Shown in pieces: positions 33,549-40,176 of a stretch of 45,660 bases of DNA. The stretch covers positions 1 through 45,660 of the forward strand of contig JAWLCQ010000018.1 of assembly GCA_041687095.1 (NCBI GenBank), in the 5' to 3' direction. The stretch comes from JAWLCQ01 sp041687095 (GTDB lineage: Bacteria > Planctomycetota > Phycisphaerae > SM23-33). The notes under the pieces were generated by a model. It was not told the DNA's origin. It did not search any database and was given only the letters and a program-made list of their open reading frames with translations. The position numbers and the translations under genes are program-made. Numbering within the stretch: the first letter of the stretch is position 1; every line of letters starts with the position of its first letter.

Positions 33549-34442
33549 ATGCGTATGACCCCGCCCGCCCACGAGGCGAAGCACATGCTGAGCTTCGACG
33601 TGGAGGAGTTCTTCCACGTGCAGTCCGCCGCCGCGGGCGGGCTCCGCCCCAGCGACTGGGACAGCTTCGCCCACCGCCTGCCCCGGGTCGTCGACCGCAT
33701 CCTGGCGGACCTGTCCGATCACGGGGCGAGGGCGACGTTCTTCGTCCTGGGCTGGGTCGCGCAGCACGAACCGCACGTCGTCCGCCGCATCGCCGCCGCG
33801 GGGCACGAGATCGCCTCCCACGGGATGTCGCACGCGATGATCGACACCCTCACGCCCGAGCAGCTCCGCCGCGAACTCGGGGACTCCAAGCGGATCCTCG
33901 AGGACCTGTGCGGGCGGAGCGTGGGGGGGTATCGGGCGGCGACGTTCTCGATCACGCACCGGACCGCCTGGGCGCTCGATGCGCTGGTGGAGGCGGGGTA
34001 CTGCTACGACTCGTCGATCTTCCCCATCCGCCACGACCGCTACGGCGTGCCCGAGGCCCCGCCCCGCCCGCACCTGGCGACGGGGCCGGGCGGATCGCTC
34101 ATCGCCGAGATCCCCCCGCTCACCGTTCGCCTGCTCGGGCACAACCTGCCCGTGGGCGGGGGCGGATACCTCCGCCTGCTGCCCGTCCGCCTCCTCGCCG
34201 CCGCCATCGCCTCCGCGCAGCGGAGAGGGCAACCGGCGATGATCTACATGCACCCCTGGGAGTTCGACCCCCAGCACCCCCTGCTGCCCATGACCCCCCT
34301 GCACCGCTTCCGCCACCGCGTCAACCTCGCCCGCACGCGGTCCAAACTGCTGCACCTGCTGCAAACGTTCCGCTTCACGTCCGTGGAGCAGTACCTGATC
34401 GAGAACCCGTTCCGCACCCGGGAGGCGTTCCGGTACGGATAG
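33549..34442 (+). CDS. Polysaccharide deacetylase, exosortase-EPS family
   Basis: The protein is 297 residues. It begins close to 'MLSFDVEEFFHVQ', the characteristic motif 1 of the PEP-CTERM-locus NodB deacetylases (TIGR03006, by recall), with 'EIASHGMSHAMI' supplying the metal-binding His pair and 'GYRAATFSIT' as motif 3. The C-terminal part has 'LPVGGGGYLRLLPVRLLAAAI' and 'PAMIYMHPWEFDPQHP', the DUF3473-like extension of this group. It would remove N-acetyl groups from EPS amino sugars. Start could be ATG 33549 or 33555. It is the last gene of the main locus. Confidence 0.92.
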   Translation: MRMTPPAHEAKHMLSFDVEEFFHVQSAAAGGLRPSDWDSFAHRLPRVVDRILADLSDHGARATFFVLGWVAQHEPHVVRRIAAAGHEIASHGMSHAMIDTLTPEQLRRELGDSKRILEDLCGRSVGGYRAATFSITHRTAWALDALVEAGYCYDSSIFPIRHDRYGVPEAPPRPHLATGPGGSLIAEIPPLTVRLLGHNLPVGGGGYLRLLPVRLLAAAIASAQRRGQPAMIYMHPWEFDPQHPLLPMTPLHRFRHRVNLARTRSKLLHLLQTFRFTSVEQYLIENPFRTREAFRYG

Positions 34443-34445
34443 ATA

Positions 34446-34634
34446 ACACTACAACGAAGCTTGGTGGACTGGTTAACTGGTTAACTGGTTAACTGGTTAA
34501 CTGGTTAACTGGTTAACTGGCAATGGCTTGCAACTAGGCGAGCCTCTCCGGTAGTCCCAGGCGGGCAGCCCACGCAAACTGCTGTCCCAGTCACCAGTTA
34601 ACCAGTCAACCAGTTAACATCTTTCGTTGTAGTG
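34446..34634. repeat. Hairpin element with 8-nt tandem repeats (TGGTTAAC)
   Basis: Outer arms CACTACAACGAA (34448-34459) and TTCGTTGTAGTG (34622-34633) are perfect complements. Inside, GGTTAACT units run about six times on the left, and CCAGTTAACCAGTCAACC on the right is complementary to them. About 65 bases of unique sequence sit in the loop (about 34522-34590). The stem could act as a terminator for the EPS operon. It is not followed by a T-run, so a simple rho-independent terminator is unlikely. Confidence 0.85.
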
Positions 34635-34768
34635 ATAAGCTGCCAGCTATCAGCTTTCAGCGGATGGCCGCTCTTCACACCACCGTGGTCTGCGGAGCGA
34701 CTTGTCGCGTCGGGAATCGAAGCAACCACGTCCAACGGGCGCTGCATGCGGATCATCTGCACCATGTA
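34635..34768. other. Gap between hairpin element and antitoxin gene
   Basis: This contains an AGCTGCCAGCTATCAGC fragment and a degenerate copy of the GCGGAGCG ... AACCACGTCCAAC element (about 34690-34735). No gene is seen. Confidence 0.7.
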
Positions 34769-35080
34769 TCAGGACGCCTGTTTGAATTGGCGGATGCGGA
34801 TGTCTCCATTGGGGAACCGGACGACCAGTTCCAGCTCGCCACCCAACGCCTGCACCAGGCGCTGGAGGGTGCTGATCTGCATGTCGTCCTGGTTCTCCAG
34901 CTTGGACAGCGTTGGTTGCTTGATGCCCATCGCCTCCGCCAGTTCCTCCTGGGTGAGCCCCGCGAACTTGCGGAGTTCCGAGAGAAGCATGTCGGAGATC
35001 ATCTCCCGCGCCATGACCTCCGACTCCGCCAACTGGCTGGGCGTCAACTGGTCACGCAGTGTCTGGTACTTGTTCGTCAT
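34769..35080 (-). CDS. HigA/XRE-family antitoxin
   Basis: The protein is 103 residues with a helix-turn-helix in the second half: 'ELRKFAGLTQEELAEAMGIK' (approximate residues 35-54) and 'QPTLSKLENQDDMQISTLQ', followed by the strand 'GELELVVRFPNGDIRI'. This is the XRE type found downstream of HigB/RelE-like toxins, which represses its operon and neutralises the toxin. ATG at 35080 has an AGGAGAG site eight bases upstream; the reading frame upstream to 35101 lies in the toxin gene. It is separated from the end of the toxin reading frame by four bases. The antitoxin appears intact although its partner is interrupted. Confidence 0.88.
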   Translation of the reverse strand: MTNKYQTLRDQLTPSQLAESEVMAREMISDMLLSELRKFAGLTQEELAEAMGIKQPTLSKLENQDDMQISTLQRLVQALGGELELVVRFPNGDIRIRQFKQAS

Positions 35081-35084
35081 TGAC

Positions 35085-35435
35085 TTAGCTCTCCTGCCCA
35101 AGCCTCCCCAGGTGTTCGTCGTACAAACGGTCCGCCTGCGGGATCATCCGTTCGTAGAACCGGTTGTCTCCGGTCTTGTCCCCGCCGATCAGAAGGATGC
35201 AGTGCCTCCGGGGATCGAACGCGAAGAAGGACCGGATGGGTCACCCCCGCACCTGGGTCCGCAACTCCTTCATATTCGAGTGCCTGGACCCTCTGACGGT
35301 ATCGGCGTGCGGCCGACCAAGCATCGGGCCAAACTGCTCCAGCAGACGCACTCCCGCATCCAATGCGACACGTTCGGAGGCGGTAAGGGTCTGCCACCAC
35401 TCGCCGAACTCGTCAGTGTACTCGACCTCCCACAT
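35085..35435 (-). pseudogene. HigB/RelE-like toxin interrupted by an in-frame TGA
   Basis: Reading from ATG 35435 gives 'MWEVEYTDEFGEWWQTL...LLEQFGPMLGRPHADTVRGS...NMKELRTQVRG' and then TGA (35241-35243). Past the stop the same frame continues with perfect family sequence 'PIRSFFAFDPRRHCILLIGG', 'DKTGDNRFYERMIPQADR' and 'LYDEHLGRLGQES' to a TAA at 35085. No frameshift is needed. The family consensus at this spot is RGRP (as in VRGRPIR), so a CGA-to-TGA change explains the break. The first 64 residues lack the C-terminal catalytic part, so toxin activity is probably lost. A sequencing error is the main alternative. A strong promoter precedes it. Confidence 0.9.
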
Positions 35436-35441
35436 GCCTGC

Positions 35442-35469
35442 ATTATAGCCAATAAGCAATATGGGTCAA
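35442..35469 (-). promoter_or_regulatory. Near-consensus sigma70 promoter, leaderless toxin transcript
   Basis: On the minus strand TTGACC and TATAAT are separated by 16 bases. Only six bases separate the -10 from the toxin ATG at 35435, so transcription would begin at or next to the start codon and the mRNA would be leaderless. Confidence 0.8.
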
Positions 35470-35512
35470 GATGCCGGTGGGTTCCAATCCCGTTCTGGGG
35501 ACTATGCGCATG

Positions 35513-35550
35513 AAAAAAGCTGTCAGCGGATGGCGGGGAGCTGACAGCTT
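35513..35550 (-). terminator. Rho-independent terminator of the tRNA-Ser gene
   Basis: On the minus strand AAGCTGTCAG, a 14-base loop, and CTGACAGCTT form a perfect 10-bp stem followed by a run of T (complement of the A-run at 35513-35518). It lies directly downstream of the tRNA. The words resemble the AGCTG heptamer family, so it may also be repeat-derived. Confidence 0.7.
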
Positions 35551-35557
35551 CCTTCAC

Positions 35558-35643
<86 letters not shown>

Positions 35644-35767
35644 GGGCGTTCGCGACGGCCGGTGAGGGGAGGGATTCCGCCCCTCGCCGGTGCGCGACGG
35701 GGGTATTGTAGCATTTGGCGCGCATGGGGCAAGGGCATCCGCACTTTTCGGCAGGACCGTCGCAATG

Positions 35768-35945
35768 TCGTGGCACGGGCATCTTGCCCGTGTGTCGCAG
35801 GGGCGTCTCGCCCCTGCCTGGCAGGCGAGTGGGGCCTGATTGCCTCGAAAGACCCTCTCCAACCCCTGTGGCCCCGCCGGCAAAGGCCACGGGCAAGATG
35901 CCCGTGGGACACATGGGCGAGACGCCCATGCCACGGAAAACGGAC
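35768..35945. repeat. Palindromic interspersed repeat (GGCACGGGC family), second full copy
   Basis: This element is nearly identical to 4316-4495 over about 175 bases, including short flanking words (CGTCGTGGCACGGG / ATGTCGTGGCACGGG before, ACGGACTT after). The 35644-36158 gap holds only this element and the promoter below; no gene is supported. Confidence 0.92.
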
Positions 35946-36098
35946 TTTACGATGGCCCTGCGTTTTCGGCGGGGCGGGCGCGGAGTCGCGGGGCGGGGAG
36001 CCTTCGCGGCGGCCGGGGAGTCCCCCCCCGGTGGGCGGAGCCGCGAAGAGGCGAACCGGCGGGAAAAAAGATCGCCACAAGCGGGCGATTGCCGCGTT

Positions 36099-36107
36099 TG
36101 ATACAAT
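36099..36107 (+). promoter_or_regulatory. Extended -10 promoter candidate before the Tad genes
   Basis: TGATACAAT fits an extended -10 (TGnTATAAT with one mismatch). I see no convincing -35. The transcript would have a leader of about 45 nt to the GTG at 36159. Confidence 0.45.
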
Positions 36108-36158
36108 AGCGGCCTGCCCGCCACCGGACGCGGTGCGCGGACTGACAGGAGTACCAAC

Positions 36159-37277
36159 GTGCCCGCGAATATCTTCGAGACCACGGTCGAGCATTTCCTC
36201 AAGCCCATCATGGCCTTTATGCGCGACCCGGCCGTCTCGGAGATCATGATCAACGGGCACGACACGATCTACATCGAGCGGCAGGGCCGGCTCGTCCGCA
36301 CCGACGCCGCCTTCGACGACGACGAGGCCCTCCAGGCCGCCGTCAACAACGTCCTGCAGTACACGGGCAAGCGGATCACGCCCGACCGCCCGCTCATCGA
36401 CTCCCGCCTGCCCGACGGGTCCCGCGTGCACGTCGTCCTCCCCCCGCTCTGCCGCACCGGGACCTGCATGACCATCCGCAAGTTCGCCAAGGTCATGTTC
36501 GACGCCGCCCACCTCGTGGAACTCGAGACCTGGCCCTCCGAGGTCATGGAGTACGTCCGCGTCTGCGTCCACGCCGAAAAGAACATCCTCGTCGCCGGAG
36601 GCACCTCCAGCGGCAAGACCTGCCTGCTCAACGTCCTCAGCGGGTTCATCCCCGCCCACCAGCGGATCGTCGTCATCGAGGACTCCGCCGAACTCGAACT
36701 CCAGCAGGACCACGTGCTGAGCCTCGAAGCCCGCCCCCCCGACCGCTGGGGCCGCGGGGAAGTCACCATCACCGACCTGTTCCGCTCCGCCCTCCGCCTG
36801 CGGCCCGACCGGGTGATCATCGGGGAGGTCCGCGGGGGCGAGGCCATGGACATGATCCAGGCCATGACCTCCGGGCACGCCGGGTCCATGTCCACCATCC
36901 ACGCCAACATGGCCATGGACGCCGTCAACCGCCTCGAGACCCTGGCGATGATGAGCAAGGTGGACCTGCCCCTGCACGCCATCCGCGCCCAGATCGCGTC
37001 GGCGATTGACGTGGTGGTGCAGATGACCCGCTTCACCGACGGCCGCCGGGCCGTCACCCAGGTCTGCGAGGTCCTGCCCCTGGGCGACGACGGGCGCTAC
37101 CGCCTGCTGGAAATGTTCCGCTACGAACTCGAGGACGAGCAGGCCGGCCGGGAGGGCCAGGGGCACGCGATCTGGTGCGGAAAACCCTCCAGTTTCTCCC
37201 GCGAACCCAAAATCCGGATCTCCCGCAACGAGTGGGACCTGACAAAGAAGATCTTTGACCCCCCGGCGGGGAGTTAG
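36159..37277 (+). CDS. cpaF: CpaF/TadA secretion ATPase of the Flp (Tad) pilus
   Basis: This 372-residue type II/IV secretion ATPase powers pilin assembly at the inner membrane. Motifs are 'SEIMINGHDTIYIERQGRL' (27-45, CpaF N-terminal domain), Walker A GGTSSGKT (147-154), Asp box 'IVVIEDSAELEL', Walker B 'DRVIIGEVRGGEA' (217-229) and His box 'TSGHAGSMSTIHAN' (237-250). It is shorter than many CpaF proteins (about 450) because the N-terminal extension is missing. GTG start with AGGAG eight bases upstream. It opens the pilus cluster. Confidence 0.95.
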   Translation: MPANIFETTVEHFLKPIMAFMRDPAVSEIMINGHDTIYIERQGRLVRTDAAFDDDEALQAAVNNVLQYTGKRITPDRPLIDSRLPDGSRVHVVLPPLCRTGTCMTIRKFAKVMFDAAHLVELETWPSEVMEYVRVCVHAEKNILVAGGTSSGKTCLLNVLSGFIPAHQRIVVIEDSAELELQQDHVLSLEARPPDRWGRGEVTITDLFRSALRLRPDRVIIGEVRGGEAMDMIQAMTSGHAGSMSTIHANMAMDAVNRLETLAMMSKVDLPLHAIRAQIASAIDVVVQMTRFTDGRRAVTQVCEVLPLGDDGRYRLLEMFRYELEDEQAGREGQGHAIWCGKPSSFSREPKIRISRNEWDLTKKIFDPPAGS

Positions 37278-37296
37278 AATTACGGTTGGTCGGGAA

Positions 37297-37362
37297 CTAG
37301 GAACCAGGAACCAGGAACCAGGAACCAGGAACCAGGAACCAGGAACCAGGAACCCGGGAACC
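37297..37362. repeat. GAACCAG heptamer tandem repeat
   Basis: About eight tandem copies of GAACCAG, ending in GGGAACCCGGGGAACTCGG. The same family recurs at 39848-39935, 40070-40110 and 45519-45605. Confidence 0.92.
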
Positions 37363-37453
37363 CGGGGAACTCGGGACCGCAGTGGGTAGTGGGGCGGAGC
37401 GTTTAGCGGCGGGCGGTACGCCCGCCTCCGCGAGAGCGACAGGAATGACCGAA

Positions 37454-37681
37454 ATGCGAAGGGCCCGACCAGCACGTGACGCGGAGTCCCGCGGCGGACG
37501 CACTGCCGGGGGGAAGCTGCGCGAGCTGCTGTTCGGGCAGTCCGGGCAGGTGTCGGTGGAGTACACGCTGCTGCTGGGGGCGTTCGGGATCCCGATGATC
37601 GTGCTCAGCCGGTTGCTTCTCAGCGTGCTGGCCGGGCAGTACCAGATGGTGACGTTCCTCGAGGCGCTGCCGTTTCCGTAG
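37454..37681 (+). CDS. Flp-type (class IVb) pilin or minor pilin
   Basis: This 75-residue protein has a long basic leader and then 'SGQVSVEYTLLLGAFGIPMIVLS', matching the Flp cleavage motif G|xxxxEY (cut between Gly and Gln of GQVSVEY), followed by a hydrophobic helix. Prepilin peptidase (37945) would process it. The short 24-residue part after the helix and the location between CpaF and a second Flp gene suggest a minor pilin. ATG at 37454 is nine bases after AGGA; ATG at 37445 is the alternative. Confidence 0.8.
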   Translation: MRRARPARDAESRGGRTAGGKLRELLFGQSGQVSVEYTLLLGAFGIPMIVLSRLLLSVLAGQYQMVTFLEALPFP

Positions 37682-37731
37682 CATGTGCGGCGGGCGCGGC
37701 GCCTGGAGGCAAGAGATAAGGAGTTGTCCGC

Positions 37732-37941
37732 ATGAGAAATGCACTGAGCCGAGCCCGGCAGGCGCTGGGACGGCTGCACCGCAACGAGGGCGGTGCGACG
37801 ATGGTCGAGTACCTGCTCATCGTCGCCGTCGTCGCCCTCCCGCTGATCGCCATCATCCTGATCTTCCGCAACGAGTTGTGGCAGTGGGTGGACGAGCAGT
37901 GGAACGTCCTGCGGTCCGACCCCGGCGTGCCGGACAACTAG
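37732..37941 (+). CDS. flp: Flp pilin
   Basis: The product is 69 residues with a basic leader and 'EGGATMVEYLLIVAVVALPLIAI', an exact Flp class IVb prepilin motif (G|ATMVEY) and hydrophobic helix. It is probably the major pilin of this Tad system. The next gene, prepilin peptidase, begins three bases after its stop. Confidence 0.93.
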   Translation: MRNALSRARQALGRLHRNEGGATMVEYLLIVAVVALPLIAIILIFRNELWQWVDEQWNVLRSDPGVPDN

Positions 37942-37944
37942 GCC

Positions 37945-38562
37945 GTGCCGGCCTGCATGGTCCTTGCTGACGGTCCGCTCGTTCCGGCGTGGCTGATGGA
38001 CACGTGGTGGCTCGCCCTGGTGGGCGGGGTGCTGCTCGTGGCGGCGGTGACGGATGTCCGGAGTGGGAAGATCTACAACTGGCTGACGTACCCCGCGATG
38101 GTAGCGGGGCTGGCGCTGCACGCACTGCTGGGCGGGCTGACGGGGAGCGAGGAATCGCCCCTGGGCCTGGCGGGCTCGATGGCGGGACTGCTCGTGGGCT
38201 TCGTTCCGCTCCTGATCGCCTTCCTCGCGGGAGGCCTCGGAGCGGGCGACGCCAAGCTCATGGGCGCCGTCGGGGCCCTGGGCGGGTGGCGGTTCGCCCT
38301 GATGGCGATGCTGTACGGGTTCATCGTCGCGGTCGTGATGGCCGTGATCGTCATGGTCCGCCGCCGCATCGTGAAGCGCACGCTGTTCCGCGTGGGGCAC
38401 ACGGTGATGCAGGCGCTGCTGACCAAGAAGCCCGAGGACCCCGCTGCGCCCGACAGTCCGACGGTCCCGTTCGGGCTCGCCCTGTGCATCGGGGCGGCGT
38501 TGGCGGTGATCGAGGTGCTCGTCCGCGGGGCGGGCGAGACGCAGTGGCTGTTGGGCCTGTGA
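37945..38562 (+). CDS. cpaA: CpaA/TadV-type prepilin peptidase (A24 family)
   Basis: This inner-membrane aspartyl protease (about 205 residues) would cleave the Flp leaders. Both A24 signatures are present: 'AAVTDVRSGKIYNWLT' with the first catalytic Asp, and 'GGLGAGDAKLMGAVGAL' (GxGD) with the second. Six hydrophobic segments are seen. Starts at GTG 37945, ATG 37957 or ATG 37996 are all possible; spacing favours none clearly, and the last gives a compact first helix. Confidence 0.92.
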   Translation: MPACMVLADGPLVPAWLMDTWWLALVGGVLLVAAVTDVRSGKIYNWLTYPAMVAGLALHALLGGLTGSEESPLGLAGSMAGLLVGFVPLLIAFLAGGLGAGDAKLMGAVGALGGWRFALMAMLYGFIVAVVMAVIVMVRRRIVKRTLFRVGHTVMQALLTKKPEDPAAPDSPTVPFGLALCIGAALAVIEVLVRGAGETQWLLGL

Positions 38563-38579
38563 GCCCCGGGCAGGTGCGG

Positions 38580-38785
38580 GACGAGAGCGAAATCCGAAAC
38601 TCGAAATCCGAAATGCGAAACAAACCCAAAGCACGAAATCCCAATGACACAAACCTCGCGATCCAGCGGTTCGTGAGGAGGAAGCGGCGCATCGCAGTCA
38701 GCGCCGTTTCCGTCATTCGAGTTTTGAGTTTTGGGTTTGTTTCGGATTTCGAGCTTCTGATTTCGGATTTCCGATCCGCGGTCTG
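38580..38785. repeat. Large inverted repeat with GAAATCC heptamers
   Basis: GAAATCCGAAA ... AACAAACCCAAA on the left is complementary to GGGTTTGTTTCGG ... GATTTCGGATTTCC on the right, so the 205-base element folds into one long imperfect hairpin. The region between 38563 and 38819 holds no gene. Confidence 0.88.
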
Positions 38786-38819
38786 AGGCAACCGACCTTT
38801 GGCAGCGATCCGAGTGCGA

Positions 38820-39773
38820 ATGGCAACAACCGTACAAGCAAACAGTTCGACGAGCGGATCGGCGCGAGGCGTCGCGGGGCTCCTGCTCTGCGCCCTCACC
38901 GGTCTGGGCGTGCCCGCCCTGGCCGCGGCCGTGCTCGCCGCCGCCGGGCAGGCGTCCATGGGGGGCGGGGCCTTCGCGGGGGGGCTTTGGGCGTCGCGAT
39001 GGACGTGGCTGAGTCTGGGGATGCTGGGCGTGTGCGGCGCGGCCATGGTCCCCCTCGTCCGCTATGCCCTCGCCACGGGGGCGGTGGGGCGGTCCCGCGC
39101 ACGCCTGCGGGGCGAGGCGGGGACGGCGATTCTGGAGTTCACCCTCGTCCTGCCGATCGCCCTGTTCCTGGTGTTGGTGATGGCGCAGACGTCGCTGCTG
39201 ATGGTGGGCAACCTGTGCGTGCACTACTCCGCCTACTGTGCCGCCCGCTCGGCGGCGGTGCAGGTGCCCCTGCCGATGAGCGACGCCGAATCCGCCAACG
39301 AGGTCGCCGCCCCGGGCAGTTCGGGCAAGCTCCTTCGCATGCACTACGCCGCCATCTACGCCGTCACCCCCGTCTCCTGCTCGCACTCGGACTACCCCGG
39401 CGGCAGCGCGGGGGCCGATCTGGCGGACGGCGTGGAGGACCTGCTGGGCCGCTACGGGCGGCCGATCCCGGTCTGGCTGGACTCGCTGGACCGGCGGATG
39501 CAGTACGCCGCCGACCACACGCGGGTGTACCTCGGGGACCCGGTGGAGCCCCCCCTGTACGGCCCGGCGGAGGACCTGCGGGTCACGGTGGAGCACGATT
39601 TTTACCTGTCGATCCCGTACGCGGGACGGCTGTTCGCGCGGATCAGCGGAACGGACGGGGTGGACCTGGACTTCGGGGCCGGGGAATACGCCGTCACGAT
39701 CCACGCCACCTGCACGCTGCCCAACGAGGGCGCGCAGGATTACATCGATATTGAAGAGTTTCCGACGGAATAG
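38820..39773 (+). CDS. TadE-like pilus assembly protein
   Basis: This 317-residue protein has two N-terminal hydrophobic segments (about 18-42 and 52-80), then the TadE signature 'GEAGTAILEFTLVLPIALFLVLVM' with Glu in the helix, and an extracytoplasmic C-terminal half rich in Asp/Tyr. Standard TadE proteins are about 150-200 residues with a single N-terminal helix, so this one carries an additional N-terminal membrane hairpin. The start at ATG 38820 is chosen because upstream TTG and GTG codons have no better ribosome site. Confidence 0.8.
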   Translation: MATTVQANSSTSGSARGVAGLLLCALTGLGVPALAAAVLAAAGQASMGGGAFAGGLWASRWTWLSLGMLGVCGAAMVPLVRYALATGAVGRSRARLRGEAGTAILEFTLVLPIALFLVLVMAQTSLLMVGNLCVHYSAYCAARSAAVQVPLPMSDAESANEVAAPGSSGKLLRMHYAAIYAVTPVSCSHSDYPGGSAGADLADGVEDLLGRYGRPIPVWLDSLDRRMQYAADHTRVYLGDPVEPPLYGPAEDLRVTVEHDFYLSIPYAGRLFARISGTDGVDLDFGAGEYAVTIHATCTLPNEGAQDYIDIEEFPTE

Positions 39774-39784
39774 GCCGGGATGGT

Positions 39785-40110
39785 AGAACGGTTGATTGGT
39801 TAGCTGGTTGATTGGTTAACTGGGGACTGGTTGACTGGTTGGAGGGCCAGGGAACCGGGAACCAGGAACCGGGAACCTGGAGCCAGGAACCAGGAGCCAG
39901 GAACCAGGAGCCAGGAACCGGGAACCGGGAACCGGGCTTGCCGCGTCGTAGCCGCAGGCGAAGACGGGAACCCCTCTCCCCTGGGGGAGAGGTGCCGAGC
40001 GAAGCGAGGCGGTGAGGGGGCGCCCGGAAGACGAGAACGGTCAGGGGCCAACCGGAAATCAGGACTGGACAGGAACCGGGAACCCGGGACCGGGAATCGG
40101 TGAACGAGGC
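39785..40110. repeat. 8-nt and 7-nt tandem repeats and palindrome before the kinase
   Basis: TTGATTGG/TTGACTGG octamers (39790-39842) are followed by GAACCAG/GAACCGG heptamers (39848-39935), a CCCCTCTCCCCTGGGGGAGA palindrome (about 39971-40020, also at 45608-45660 and inside the methyltransferase at 19745) and a few more heptamers. No gene is present in 39774-40176. Confidence 0.88.
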
Positions 40111-40176
40111 AAGTTGTTGCCGGTGGACCAGGAACCAGCGCGCAGGGCGCACCCAGGAGAGGCAGGAAGCGAACGG

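Noticed and set aside
34446..34634. GTTAAC words at both ends suggested an integron attC site or retron RNA
   Set aside because: The words do not fit the attC R-box consensus, and no integrase or reverse transcriptase is in the window.
35241..35243. Recoded TGA (selenocysteine or alternative code) in the toxin gene
   Set aside because: The family has no Cys/Sec here, no SECIS-like hairpin is evident, and other genes in the window use TGA as a normal stop.
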